Below, in pieces: positions 1 to 7,098 of a stretch of 12,628 bases of DNA (positions within the stretch are counted from its first letter, which is position 1; every line of letters begins with the position of its first letter). Origin of the DNA: an uncultured Oribacterium sp. (GTDB lineage: Bacteria > Bacillota > Clostridia > Lachnospirales > Lachnospiraceae); NCBI GenBank assembly GCA_900772695.1, contig CAAGRO010000108.1:1-12628 (forward strand), read 5' to 3'. A program made the position numbers and the translations under genes. The notes below the pieces were generated by a model. The model did not search any database, was not told the DNA's origin, and saw nothing but the letters and a program-made list of their open reading frames with translations.

Positions 1-33
1 GGAGCTTCCACTCCACGACCTGTCTCATCATTA

Positions 34-645
34 TTACTGTGCGTCATTCTGCGGAGCTGCCGCTGCCGGCTGCTGCTCCGCGGTCTCCTGCTGTGGCTCC
101 GTCTGGTAAACCGCCGTGTTCAGCTCGCGGCGATTGCTGACGACGACGTCATAGGTCTGCTGCATGTTCTCCATGAGCGCCTGGTATCTCGACTGCTGCT
201 CGACCATCGAATGACTCATCAGGGTCTCGATGGAGGCGAGGATGGAGTCGGTGTACTGGATGGCATTCAGCTTCATGTTGTTGGACTCTGCACTTGCGTT
301 TGCGAGGATCTGGTCCGCCTGCGCCTGTGCCTGCTGCACGAGCTCGTTGGCCTTCGTGTAGGCCTGCTGCATGATCTCGTTCTCGGACACCATCTCCTCG
401 GTCTGCTGCTTCGCATCCTGAATCATGCTCTCTGCCTGGTTCTTCGCATCTGCGAGGATCGCATCCTGCTGGGAGATGATCTTCTGGTACTTCTTGATCT
501 CATCCGGAACACGGAGACGAAGCTCAACCAGAAGCTCCTCCATCTCCTCTTTATTTACAAGGATCTTCGAATTCGACAGTGGCTGATACTTACAGCTGTC
601 AATGTACTCCTCAATCTCACCGATTAACTGCTCAATTCTGCTCAT
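34..645 (-). CDS. Coiled-coil (DivIVA-like / ATP-synthase-B-like) hypothetical protein
   Basis: This 203-residue protein is rich in Gln, Glu, Ala and Ser and has no signal peptide or membrane segment. From about residue 50 to 175 it shows long heptad-like stretches (for example ILADAKNQAESMIQDAKQQT), so an extended coiled coil is likely. The C-terminal 25 residues are a low-complexity Gln/Ala/Pro tail. Related proteins next to coaD in Lachnospiraceae are usually annotated as hypothetical, ATPase-like or DivIVA-like. That family link is recalled rather than proven here, and no enzyme motif is visible. The ATG at 643-645 overlaps the end of coaD by 14 bp, and the only Shine-Dalgarno candidate (AAGGCGG) is weak, so translation may be coupled to coaD. 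The gene ends in two consecutive TAA stops. A scaffold role in division or at the envelope is plausible but is inference. Confidence 0.8.
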   Translation of the reverse strand: MSRIEQLIGEIEEYIDSCKYQPLSNSKILVNKEEMEELLVELRLRVPDEIKKYQKIISQQDAILADAKNQAESMIQDAKQQTEEMVSENEIMQQAYTKANELVQQAQAQADQILANASAESNNMKLNAIQYTDSILASIETLMSHSMVEQQSRYQALMENMQQTYDVVVSNRRELNTAVYQTEPQQETAEQQPAAAAPQNDAQ

Positions 646-1132
646 GTTTCTTAACCGCCTTAAATTTTTCCTTCATTCTATCCTGTACCTCAGGTGACAC
701 AAATTCATGGATATCGCCGCCGAAGCTTGCGATTTCCTTTACGGTGCTGGAGCTGAGATAGGAATACTTCAGATTTGTTGTTAGAAAGATCGTATCGATA
801 TCCGGCGCGATGACCTTATTCGTCTGTGCGAGCTGAAGCTCGTACTCGAAGTCCGTCACGGCACGGAGTCCTCTGACGATCACGGTGGCGCCCTCCGCAT
901 GTGCGAAGTCAACCGTCAGGCCATCGAAGGCCTTCGCCTCGACATTGTCGAGATGTTTCGTCAAATTATTAATCATTCTAACACGTTCTTCACTTGAAAA
1001 CAACGGCGTTTTCGCGTTGTTTGTCAGCACGCCTACGATGAGCTTATCGACGATTTTCGCGCCACGCTCGATGATGTCCAGATGACCGAAGGTCACCGGA
1101 TCGAAGGATCCAGGATAGATTCCGATTTTCAT
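632..1132 (-). CDS. coaD: Phosphopantetheine adenylyltransferase (PPAT)
   Basis: CoaD transfers AMP from ATP to 4'-phosphopantetheine to give dephospho-CoA, the penultimate step of CoA synthesis, in the cytosol. The 166-residue length is normal for the family. The nucleotidyltransferase signature YPGSFDPVTFGH is at residues 6-17, with the T/HxGH-type FGH ending at His17. The RGLRAVTDFEYE segment at 87-98 and the C-terminal SSSTVKEIA segment at about 127-135 (the family's ISSTxVR motif, with Lys in place of Arg) are also present. The start ATG follows a GGAGAG Shine-Dalgarno by about 9 nt. An 83-bp gap to rsmD holds a promoter candidate, and the 3' end overlaps the next gene. The rsmD-coaD pairing is common in Firmicutes. 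Identification is very secure. Confidence 0.97.
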   Translation of the reverse strand: MKIGIYPGSFDPVTFGHLDIIERGAKIVDKLIVGVLTNNAKTPLFSSEERVRMINNLTKHLDNVEAKAFDGLTVDFAHAEGATVIVRGLRAVTDFEYELQLAQTNKVIAPDIDTIFLTTNLKYSYLSSSTVKEIASFGGDIHEFVSPEVQDRMKEKFKAVKKHEQN

Positions 1133-1155
1133 ACTGTTTTTCTCTCCAGGCTACT

Positions 1156-1183
1156 ATCTTAAGCCTTTTTCATCACTTGACAA
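1156..1183 (-). promoter_or_regulatory. Candidate sigma-A promoter for coaD
   Basis: Read on the minus strand, TTGTCA (1183-1178, five of six consensus bases) is followed after 16 bp by TAAGAT (1161-1156, four of six). It lies in the gap between rsmD and coaD, about 24 bp before the coaD ATG. The -10 box is weak, so this is a candidate only. It would let coaD and the coiled-coil gene be expressed apart from recG and rsmD. Confidence 0.45.
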
Positions 1184-1215
1184 GTCCGATCTTCCGAAGT
1201 TTTTCTTACGTTTTA

Positions 1216-1773
1216 TTACTTTTTACGGAAGAAAACGTGCTTGTTCGTCTTATACAGCTTTTCACGTACGAGCGTGTAGCCGAGTGCCTCGATGTCTTCC
1301 GTCAGATCATCGTCGAGATCCGCCTCGATGATGAAGAGCGTGTGGGCATCGACATAATCCATATCATGGAGGATATCCATCGCTTTCCGCTCGAAGCCGT
1401 GATTATATGGCGGGTCCATGAAGACCACGCTGAAGTGGTAGCCTGCGTTCCGGAGGCGGTTCAGCGCCGACATATAGTCGGAGGCGATCACCACGCCCTC
1501 CTCTGTGAATTTACAGTGCGCGAGATTCTCCTCTATGCAACGGATCGACTTCGGTGCGTTGTCGACGAAGACCGCGCGACGGGCACCACGGGAGATCGCC
1601 TCGATGCCGATCCCCCCGGAGCCTGCGAAGAGGTCGAGGAAGTCGATGCCCTGCACCTCGAACTGTAAAATATTAAAAAGGGTTTCCTTGATACGGTCCT
1701 GTGTCGGACGTGTATCCATCGAATCCACGGTCTTCAGTTGAAGGCTCCGTGCACTTCCTGCAATTACTCTCAT
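1216..1773 (-). CDS. rsmD: 16S rRNA (guanine966-N2)-methyltransferase RsmD
   Basis: RsmD uses S-adenosylmethionine to methylate N2 of G966 of 16S rRNA in the assembling 30S subunit. The 185-residue length fits the family. The N-terminus (MRVIAGSARS, then TRPTQDRIKETLFN at 21-34) is the typical RsmD opening. The SAM-binding motif LDLFAGSGGIGIEA is at 46-59, and the catalytic motif DPPY of N-methyltransferases is at 120-123. The start ATG at 1771-1773 has only a modest purine-rich Shine-Dalgarno. A 159-bp gap separates it from recG upstream. It contains CGGA-rich inverted repeats near the recG end and an AT-rich TATATT box near the rsmD end, with no convincing -35. The frame is intact and the call is secure. 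Confidence 0.96.
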   Translation of the reverse strand: MRVIAGSARSLQLKTVDSMDTRPTQDRIKETLFNILQFEVQGIDFLDLFAGSGGIGIEAISRGARRAVFVDNAPKSIRCIEENLAHCKFTEEGVVIASDYMSALNRLRNAGYHFSVVFMDPPYNHGFERKAMDILHDMDYVDAHTLFIIEADLDDDLTEDIEALGYTLVREKLYKTNKHVFFRKK

Positions 1774-1872
1774 CTCTGCTCTCTTTCCATAAACACTTCT
1801 GGTTTCTTCTTAATATAAAGGATCCGGGCAGCCCTGGAACCCCTTTCTTTGCTTCACTTTCAGGCGACGTAC

Positions 1873-1924
1873 CGGACTGACTTCCGAATTTTTTCCGTTT
1901 CCGAACGGATTCAATCCGAGTCCG
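1873..1924. repeat. Nested inverted repeats after recG
   Basis: CGGACT at 1873-1878 pairs with AGTCCG at 1919-1924. They enclose CCGTT-TCCG-AACGG (1895-1908) and CGGAT-TCA-ATCCG (1906-1918), which overlap and so compete. There is no T-run after them on the minus strand, so this is not a standard terminator. It may be a structured 3' end of the recG message or chance pairing in CGGA-rich DNA. Confidence 0.35.
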
Positions 1925-1932
1925 TCATGGAG

Positions 1933-3969
1933 CTACAGTGTACAGCTCTTCGCGAGGAAGTGATCGAACGCTTTTCGCAGCTCTGCATGCTCCGGAAGGG
2001 TCAGCCCTGCATCCGTCTTCAGTACGAAGCTCGCATCCTCCGCCGCCTCCCTGAGGAGCGCACCATCCTCGTAGATGTCCGCGATGGCGAAGTCGAGCGC
2101 GCCCGACTGCCGGACACCGAAGATGTCACCCGGTCCCCTGAGCTTCAGGTCCTGCTCTGCGATCTCGAAGCCATCATTTGAGTGGGCGAGGATCTGCAGT
2201 CGCTGCTTCGACTTCGCCGAGTTCTGCGTATCGACGAAGATGCAGTAGCTCTGATGCTCCGAGCGTCCGACACGTCCGCGCAGCTGGTGCAGCTGTGCCA
2301 GTCCGAAGCGCTCTGCATTCTCCACCATCATCACCGTCGCATTCGGCACATCGACCCCGACCTCGACGACCGTGGTCGACACGAGGAGGTCGATCTCCCG
2401 CGCGATAAAGCGTGCCATGATGTCTTCCTTTTCTGTCGGCTTCATCTTACCATGGAGTTTCCCGATCTTCACTTCTTTTGGGAAAATTTTACGGATCTTT
2501 TGCACATAATCGGATACATTCTCGAGCTCGAGCATATCGTTCGGCTCCACCATCGGACAGATGATGTAGGCCTGCCGTCCCTTCCGTATCTCCTCATAGA
2601 TGAATTTATATGCATTCTTCCGATAGTTCTCATCGACCACCGCGTTCCGGATCGGCAGCCGGTCTGCCGGCTTCTCCCGGATCAGGCTCACCTGCATATC
2701 CGCATAGACGAGCATCGCGAGGGTCCGCGGGATCGGGGTCGCCGACATCACGAGCGTGTGCGGCCGCTGTCCCTTTTCCGTGAGCTCCTGCCGCTGGTTC
2801 ACGCCGAAGCGGTGCTGCTCATCCGTGATCACGAGCGCGAGCTGATCGTAGACGAGCTTCTCCTGGAACAGCGCATGGGTGCCAATGATGAGGTCCGCAT
2901 CGTGGGTGGCGATGCGCGTATAGAGCGTTTTCCGCTCCTTCGCCGTCATTGATCCCGTCACAAGCACCGGACGAAGCGGGAGGGCATGCTCCTCGATCAG
3001 CGCCTTCAGCTTCGCATAGTGTTGCTCTGCGAGGATCTCGGTCGGTGCCATCAGTGCTGCCTGACAGCCGCTCAGCGCCGTCTCCAGCATCGCGAGAAAG
3101 GCGACGATGGTCTTTCCGGAGCCGACATCTCCCTGCACGAGGCGGTTCATCACGAAGCCGGAGCGCATATCCGCGGCGATGTCCTGCACCGCTGCCTTCT
3201 GTCCTTCCGTAAGCTGAAAGGGCAGCGTCTCTACCAGCGCCGCCACCTCCGGATGCGCCTCGATCACAAACGTCGAGCGTTCCGCCGAGTGATGCACCTT
3301 CTTCTCCGCGAGCGCCAGTGAAAAGAGGAAGAGCTCGTTAAACGCGAGTCGCTTCCGTGCTGCTTCGAACTGCGCCATGCTCTCCGGAAAATGCATTGCC
3401 CGGATCGCCGTCCGCATATCCATCAGTGTACGGTTATAGCGAATACTCTCCGGGACGAAATCCGGACGGAACACAGCCACGTCCATCGCCTGCCGGACCG
3501 CCTTCAGGATCGCGTTATTCGAGAGTCCCTTCGTCTGCCCGTAGACCGGCTCCAGGGTGCCCGGCTTCGTTTCGTACTCCTCCGGACGGAAGATCCTGGG
3601 CTGCTGCATCGTCCTCTGCCCCTTGAAGCTCGTGACCTTTCCGAGGAAGACCAGCACCGTGCCGGCCCGCAGCGTGTTCTTCAGAAACCCGGCATTGAAC
3701 CAGCTGAGGCGCAGCTTCCCCGAGAGGTCCCGCACATAGGCGGTCGTCATAAGGAGCCCGTGGAGATTCACCACCGTCGCATCCTTCTCGAGCATGCCCA
3801 TGACCGCCTGCTGTTCGCCCTCGACGAGACTGCCCACCACCTGCGTCTTCGGATAGCTCAGATAGGTATGCGGGAAATAGTAGACGAGGTCCTCCGCCGT
3901 CCGGATGCCCAGCTTCTGAAACAGCTTTTCTGTTTTCGGGCCGATGCCCTTCAGTTCTGTAAGTTCCAT
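1933..3969 (-). CDS. recG: ATP-dependent DNA helicase RecG
   Basis: RecG is a superfamily 2 double-strand DNA translocase that remodels stalled replication forks and branch-migrates Holliday junctions. The 678-residue length is typical. An N-terminal helix-hairpin-helix-like segment (LKGIGPKTEKLFQKLGI, 6-22) leads into the OB-fold wedge domain (about 40-150). The helicase core follows, with Walker A GDVGSGKT at 280-287, the DEAD-type box DEQH at 383-386 followed by RFGV, the SATPIPRT motif III region, and the late QLRGRVGRS motif VI. The C-terminal DLKLRGPGDIFGVRQSG stretch is the RecG TRG-like region. The ATG is fixed because an in-frame TAA lies two codons upstream. It has no Shine-Dalgarno and sits only about 14 bp behind a strong terminator, which is unusual. 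The gene follows yloV, much as it lies near yloV in Bacillus. Confidence 0.97.
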   Translation of the reverse strand: MELTELKGIGPKTEKLFQKLGIRTAEDLVYYFPHTYLSYPKTQVVGSLVEGEQQAVMGMLEKDATVVNLHGLLMTTAYVRDLSGKLRLSWFNAGFLKNTLRAGTVLVFLGKVTSFKGQRTMQQPRIFRPEEYETKPGTLEPVYGQTKGLSNNAILKAVRQAMDVAVFRPDFVPESIRYNRTLMDMRTAIRAMHFPESMAQFEAARKRLAFNELFLFSLALAEKKVHHSAERSTFVIEAHPEVAALVETLPFQLTEGQKAAVQDIAADMRSGFVMNRLVQGDVGSGKTIVAFLAMLETALSGCQAALMAPTEILAEQHYAKLKALIEEHALPLRPVLVTGSMTAKERKTLYTRIATHDADLIIGTHALFQEKLVYDQLALVITDEQHRFGVNQRQELTEKGQRPHTLVMSATPIPRTLAMLVYADMQVSLIREKPADRLPIRNAVVDENYRKNAYKFIYEEIRKGRQAYIICPMVEPNDMLELENVSDYVQKIRKIFPKEVKIGKLHGKMKPTEKEDIMARFIAREIDLLVSTTVVEVGVDVPNATVMMVENAERFGLAQLHQLRGRVGRSEHQSYCIFVDTQNSAKSKQRLQILAHSNDGFEIAEQDLKLRGPGDIFGVRQSGALDFAIADIYEDGALLREAAEDASFVLKTDAGLTLPEHAELRKAFDHFLAKSCTL

Positions 3970-3979
3970 GTTTTAATAT

Positions 3980-4009
3980 AAAAGAGCCCCTGAGTTTCCT
4001 CAGGAGCTC
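3980..4009 (-). terminator. Rho-independent terminator after yloV
   Basis: On the minus strand an 11-bp stem (one G-T wobble) with a GAAA tetraloop occupies 4009-3984. It is followed directly by TTTT and an AT-rich run. It begins about 17 bp after the yloV stop and ends about 10 bp before the recG ATG. This is a textbook terminator for the yloU-yloV unit. Confidence 0.85.
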
Positions 4010-4025
4010 CTCTTCGTTCATACGA

Positions 4026-5732
4026 TTACTCGACCGACAGGAAATAGTAGTAGATCGGCTGTCCGCCGTACTGAAGCTCGGTCTCGACCTGCGGGTACGC
4101 CTTGCGGATACGCGCAGCCAGTGCCTCGGCTTCCTCCTCCGGGATGTCCTGACCATAGTAGACGGTGATGATCTCGGATTCGTCGTTCACCATCGCCTTG
4201 ACTGCCTCCAGCACGGCCTGGTCCTTGTCCTTCGCGACGGCCAGCAGACCGTCATCGCCCAGGGCCATGATGTCATCCTTCTCAATGGCATGGCCATCGA
4301 TGGTGGTGTTGCGGACCGCATAGGTGATCTCACCGGTGCGTACACACTGGGAAGCGTCCTTCATCGCCTCGAGGTTCTCCTCCGGGCTCATATCCGGGCT
4401 GAAGCTGATCATCGCGGTGATACCCTGCGGGATCGTCTTCGTCGGAACGACGATGATCGTCTTATCCTCGATGATGTCCTTCGCCTGGTTGGCCGCGAGG
4501 ATGATGTTCTTATTATTTGGAAGGACGAAGATCGTCTCTGCATTGACCTCCGCGCAGGCGTTCAGGATGTCCTCGGTGGACGGGTTCATCGTCTGACCGC
4601 CCTCGATGACATAATCGACGCCGATGCCACGGAAGATCTCTGTGAGGCCCTCACCTGCGGATACGGAGATGAAGCCGTACTCCTTCGCCGGCTCTGCCGG
4701 CTTCTCCGGTGCCGCTGCAGGCGCAGCTTCTTCCTTCTTCCCCTCTGCAATCTTCGACGCATCCTCGATGAGCACCTCATGATGCTCGAGGCGCATGTTA
4801 TCGACCTTCATCTTCGAGAGATAGCCCATGGTGAGGCCCTTCTCGAAGGCATTACCCGGGTGGTTCGTATGGACATGTACCTTGATGATGTTCTCGTCCG
4901 AGAAGCATACGATCGAGTCACCGACGCCGCCGAGCCACTCGCGCAGGCTGTCGACCTCCTCATCCGTGAACTCATGATCACCGTTCACCATGAACTCGGT
5001 GCAGTAGCCGAACTTGATATCTGCGGTCGAGATCTCGCCACGGGACTTACGCTCTGCCGGAGCCCCGACCTTCGCCGCAGCCTGATCGCCGAGATCGAGG
5101 ACGACCTCCTCACCCTTCAGTGATGCCAGTGCACCCTTCACAACCGTCATGAGGCCCTGTCCGCCGGAATCGACAACACCCGCCTCCTTCAGTACCGGAA
5201 GCATCTCCGGGGTCTTCGCGAGCACCTCGTCACCGTATGCGACGACCTTCTCGAGCATCGTGATGAGATCCTCATCGGTCACGGAAAGCTCGGTGATGCG
5301 ATCCGCCATGCCCTTCGCGACCGTCAGGATCGTACCCTCCTTCGGCTTCATAACGGCCTTGTATGCCGTCTCCACGGCACGACTGAAGGCACGTGCCATG
5401 ATCAGGTTATCGATCCCTGCCTCATCCGCATGCTCACGAATCTCCTTCGTGAAGCCACGGATCAACTGGCTCAGGATAACGCCGGAGTTACCGCGCGCGC
5501 CACGAAGAGAGCCGCTGGCCATCGCCTTCGCCACATTCTCCAGGGTCGGTGCATCGATCGCAGCGACCTCCCGTGCGGCTGACATGATGGTCATGGTCAT
5601 GTTCGTACCTGTATCACCATCCGGTACAGGGAACACGTTTAACTCGTTGATCCACTCTTTCTTCGCGTTTAAGTTGTTTGCGCCAGCCAGAAATGCATTT
5701 TTCAGCTGTAAAGCATCTATCTGATTACCCAC
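4026..5732 (-). CDS. yloV: DAK2/FakA-family protein YloV (probable fatty acid kinase)
   Basis: The protein resembles FakA/YloV. FakA phosphorylates FakB-bound fatty acids with ATP to feed acyl-phosphate into phospholipid synthesis. I place the start at GTG 5732-5730, behind a perfect AAGGAGG (5747-5741) with 8-nt spacing, which gives 568 residues. A longer frame from TTG at 5765 exists but puts that ribosome site inside the coding region. With the GTG start, the DhaL-type kinase domain comes first, with the metal-binding motif NVFPVPDGDTGTNM at about 32-45, GSLRGARGNSGV at about 74-85 and VVDSGGQGLM at about 187-196. The middle domain carries YCTEF near 243-247. A Glu/Ala/Pro linker at about 329-351 leads to the C-terminal domain. 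The gene follows an Asp23 gene and ends at a strong terminator. No fakB is in the window, so the kinase role rests on family membership. Confidence 0.93.
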   Translation of the reverse strand: MGNQIDALQLKNAFLAGANNLNAKKEWINELNVFPVPDGDTGTNMTMTIMSAAREVAAIDAPTLENVAKAMASGSLRGARGNSGVILSQLIRGFTKEIREHADEAGIDNLIMARAFSRAVETAYKAVMKPKEGTILTVAKGMADRITELSVTDEDLITMLEKVVAYGDEVLAKTPEMLPVLKEAGVVDSGGQGLMTVVKGALASLKGEEVVLDLGDQAAAKVGAPAERKSRGEISTADIKFGYCTEFMVNGDHEFTDEEVDSLREWLGGVGDSIVCFSDENIIKVHVHTNHPGNAFEKGLTMGYLSKMKVDNMRLEHHEVLIEDASKIAEGKKEEAAPAAAPEKPAEPAKEYGFISVSAGEGLTEIFRGIGVDYVIEGGQTMNPSTEDILNACAEVNAETIFVLPNNKNIILAANQAKDIIEDKTIIVVPTKTIPQGITAMISFSPDMSPEENLEAMKDASQCVRTGEITYAVRNTTIDGHAIEKDDIMALGDDGLLAVAKDKDQAVLEAVKAMVNDESEIITVYYGQDIPEEEAEALAARIRKAYPQVETELQYGGQPIYYYFLSVE

Positions 5733-5740
5733 AGGTAATT

Positions 5741-5747
5741 CCTCCTT
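5741..5747 (-). promoter_or_regulatory. Shine-Dalgarno that fixes the yloV start
   Basis: AAGGAGG on the minus strand lies 8 nt before GTG 5732-5730. It is the best ribosome site in the region. It falls after the yloU stop (5760-5758), so yloU and yloV do not overlap and are separated by 25 bp. Confidence 0.85.
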
Positions 5748-5757
5748 GTAAAGCCAC

Positions 5758-6114
5758 TTAGTCAATGACGCGAACGCCCTCTACATAGACATTCACATCC
5801 TTCACCTTCATACCAGTATACTCTTCCACCTTGTAACGAACGTTCTCGATCAGGTTCTCTGCGACGGCCTGAATGCTGACGCCGTATGCCACGATGACAT
5901 GGAAGTCCAGAGAGATTCCGTCCTCCTCCATCGTTACGAGGATGCCCTTGGACTGACTTTCACGCTTGAGGAGCTTGACCAGGCCCTGCTGTACAGAAAC
6001 CTTCGCCATACCCACGATGCCGAAGCACTCAACGGCGGTCATACCCGCATAGGCTGCAATAACGTCTGGCGTTATCTGAATCTCACCCATTTTGGATGCA
6101 ATCGTTCCTCTCAT
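5758..6114 (-). CDS. yloU: Asp23/Gls24 family envelope protein YloU
   Basis: This 118-residue Asp23/Gls24 (DUF322) family protein is cytosolic, with no signal peptide or membrane helix. The family pattern is visible: an opening of the type GEIQITPDVIAAYAGMTAVE (10-29), a central LDFHVIVAYGVSIQAVAENL (69-88), and a closing VKDVNVYVEGVRV (104-116). Members are linked to envelope stress in staphylococci, where Asp23 associates with the membrane through a partner. The exact role of YloU is not known. The gene has an AGGAGG Shine-Dalgarno 6 nt before its ATG and its own extended -10 promoter. It is the first gene of a two-gene unit with yloV, the same order as in Bacillus subtilis. Confidence 0.94.
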   Translation of the reverse strand: MRGTIASKMGEIQITPDVIAAYAGMTAVECFGIVGMAKVSVQQGLVKLLKRESQSKGILVTMEEDGISLDFHVIVAYGVSIQAVAENLIENVRYKVEEYTGMKVKDVNVYVEGVRVID

Positions 6115-6160
6115 ATCGTACCTCCTGAATAAGGATCTATATTAAATCATAAACAAAATG

Positions 6161-6189
6161 ATTATACCATATCTCAAGATCGCTTAAAA
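6161..6189 (-). promoter_or_regulatory. Extended -10 promoter for yloU-yloV
   Basis: On the minus strand TGGTATAAT (consensus TATAAT at 6166-6161 with an upstream TG) is preceded after 17 bp by a weak -35, TTTTAA (6189-6184). It sits immediately after the rpmB terminator and about 47 bp before the yloU ATG. The perfect extended -10 makes it convincing despite the poor -35. Confidence 0.7.
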
Positions 6190-6192
6190 CAG

Positions 6193-6225
6193 AAAAAAGG
6201 GCATTACGAATCGATCGTAATGCCC
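6193..6225 (-). terminator. Rho-independent terminator after rpmB
   Basis: On the minus strand a perfect 11-bp stem (6225-6215 with 6209-6199) and a 5-nt TCGAT loop are followed by TTTTTT (6198-6193). It lies 29 bp after the rpmB stop and isolates rpmB from yloU. Confidence 0.93.
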
Positions 6226-6254
6226 AATAATCTTTCAATCAAACGATCTCAAAA

Positions 6255-6488
6255 TTAAGCGTTCTCTGTTGCAGCTACTGCCTCTGAAGCCTTGGCTGTA
6301 CCGAATGCACGCTCAACCTTACCGGATCTTAAGCAGGAAGTACATACATACATCTTCTTTGTACCACCATTTACCTTTACTCTAACAGACTTAACGTTAG
6401 CCTTCCAGATCTTGTTTGATCTTCTATGTGAATGGCTTACCTGATTTCCGAAGTGAACTGCCTTCTCACAAATTGCGCACTTTGCCAT
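6255..6488 (-). CDS. rpmB: 50S ribosomal protein bL28, zinc-ribbon type
   Basis: This is ribosomal protein bL28 of the large subunit. The 77-residue product opens with MAKCAICEKA and contains the GNQVSHSHRRSNKIWKANV segment typical of the family. Cysteine pairs C4/C7 and C49/C52 would form a zinc ribbon, the metal-binding version of bL28. Many clostridial bL28 proteins stop near residue 62. Here a further Ala/Glu-rich tail (about 63-77) is present. The ATG has a GGGAGGTG Shine-Dalgarno. The gene is monocistronic, with its own promoter and terminator. It is visibly more AT-rich than its neighbours, and its surrounding non-coding DNA is too. That is common for ribosomal protein genes and is not by itself a sign of transfer. 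Confidence 0.97.
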   Translation of the reverse strand: MAKCAICEKAVHFGNQVSHSHRRSNKIWKANVKSVRVKVNGGTKKMYVCTSCLRSGKVERAFGTAKASEAVAATENA

Positions 6489-6555
6489 GGTTGCACCTCC
6501 CTTTCAAATTAATCGAATCGAGACACAATCATGCCCCTGAATTCGCGACTCGCCT

Positions 6556-6584
6556 ATAATAACAAATCTCCATTTGTATTGCAA
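6556..6584 (-). promoter_or_regulatory. Promoter of rpmB with palindrome in the spacer
   Basis: On the minus strand TTGCAA (6584-6579) and TATTAT (6561-6556) are separated by 17 bp. Nearly the whole spacer is an inverted repeat, ACAAAT-GGAG-ATTTGT (6577-6562). The predicted 5' leader to the ATG is about 60 nt. The promoter is well supported. An operator role for the palindrome is only a possibility. Confidence 0.7.
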
Positions 6585-6649
6585 GTACTTTTACGCATTT
6601 TTTCTAAAATATCATCGGGAACCTGAAATGTAAAGTCAGGATACCGGCA

Positions 6650-7087
6650 TTACAGGGTTTCCGCATCCTCTACGACGGTCTCCGATGCCGCATTTTCCGC
6701 CATCTGATCGGCCGCGGCCTGTGCACTCTTCGAGATACGGCTGCCGCCGGTGATCTTATCGATGGTTTCCGGAAGCATATCGAGGAGCTTCGTGATGGCA
6801 TCCTGGTTCTTGATATTGACGAGCTTCGTATTGCCGTTCTGAAGTACCAGAATCGCGGTCGGGGTGATCTTCGAGCTGAGCGCGCCCGCACCACCATCGC
6901 CGTTCTTTGCATCCTTCTCCTTCACGTAGCCGCCGGCACCCATGCCGCAGCTGACCTCGATCAGCGGGATCAGGGTGGCATCGCCGACCTTCACCGGCTC
7001 ACCAACGACGGTCTTCGAATTCACGAAGCCATCCATGCCCTTAAACATGGTATCGAGTATCTCTTTTACATTCGTAGAATCACGCAT
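6650..7087 (-). CDS. gerW: GerW family sporulation protein (YtfJ)
   Basis: This 145-residue member of the GerW/Spore_YtfJ family has the usual order. An N-terminal helix (NVKEILDTMFKGMDGFVNSK) is followed by the strand-rich segment VVGEPVKVGDATLIPLIEVS (27-46), then a Gly-rich loop GMGAGGYVKEKDAKNGDGGAGA (48-69), and SSKITPTAILVLQNGNTKLV (71-90). In Bacillus, YtfJ (GerW) is a spore protein needed for proper germination with certain nutrients. Homologues also occur in Clostridia, and the role here is inferred. It follows the DUF2953 gene, as ytfJ follows ytfI in Bacillus. The AAGGAGG Shine-Dalgarno begins at the upstream stop codon, with 11 bp between the genes. After the stop I see only a weak 5-bp hairpin, so no clear terminator closes this operon before the rpmB promoter. 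Confidence 0.92.
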   Translation of the reverse strand: MRDSTNVKEILDTMFKGMDGFVNSKTVVGEPVKVGDATLIPLIEVSCGMGAGGYVKEKDAKNGDGGAGALSSKITPTAILVLQNGNTKLVNIKNQDAITKLLDMLPETIDKITGGSRISKSAQAAADQMAENAASETVVEDAETL

Positions 7088-7098
7088 AGTGAGCCTCC

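Noticed and set aside
1..33. A terminator at the left edge (GGAG/CTCC arms)
   Set aside because: Only four base pairs are visible and the sequence is cut by the window edge.
1774..1932. A promoter for rsmD around the TATATT box
   Set aside because: No -35 with better than about half the consensus bases lies at a suitable distance.
2182..2952. A 256-codon plus-strand open frame inside recG
   Set aside because: Antisense shadow of the RecG helicase core.
3515..4156. A 213-codon minus-strand frame across the yloV end, the terminator and the recG start
   Set aside because: It is out of frame with both secure genes, runs through a clear terminator, and is Arg/Gly-rich in the way of a shifted GC-rich frame.
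4290..5123. A 277-codon plus-strand open frame inside yloV
   Set aside because: Shadow of yloV, with a composition typical of back-translated antisense sequence and no plausible domain.
6589..6649. A terminator after gerW
   Set aside because: Only a 5-bp stem with a 9-nt loop (CCTGA/TCAGG) is present, without a proper T-run, so the end of this operon is unresolved.
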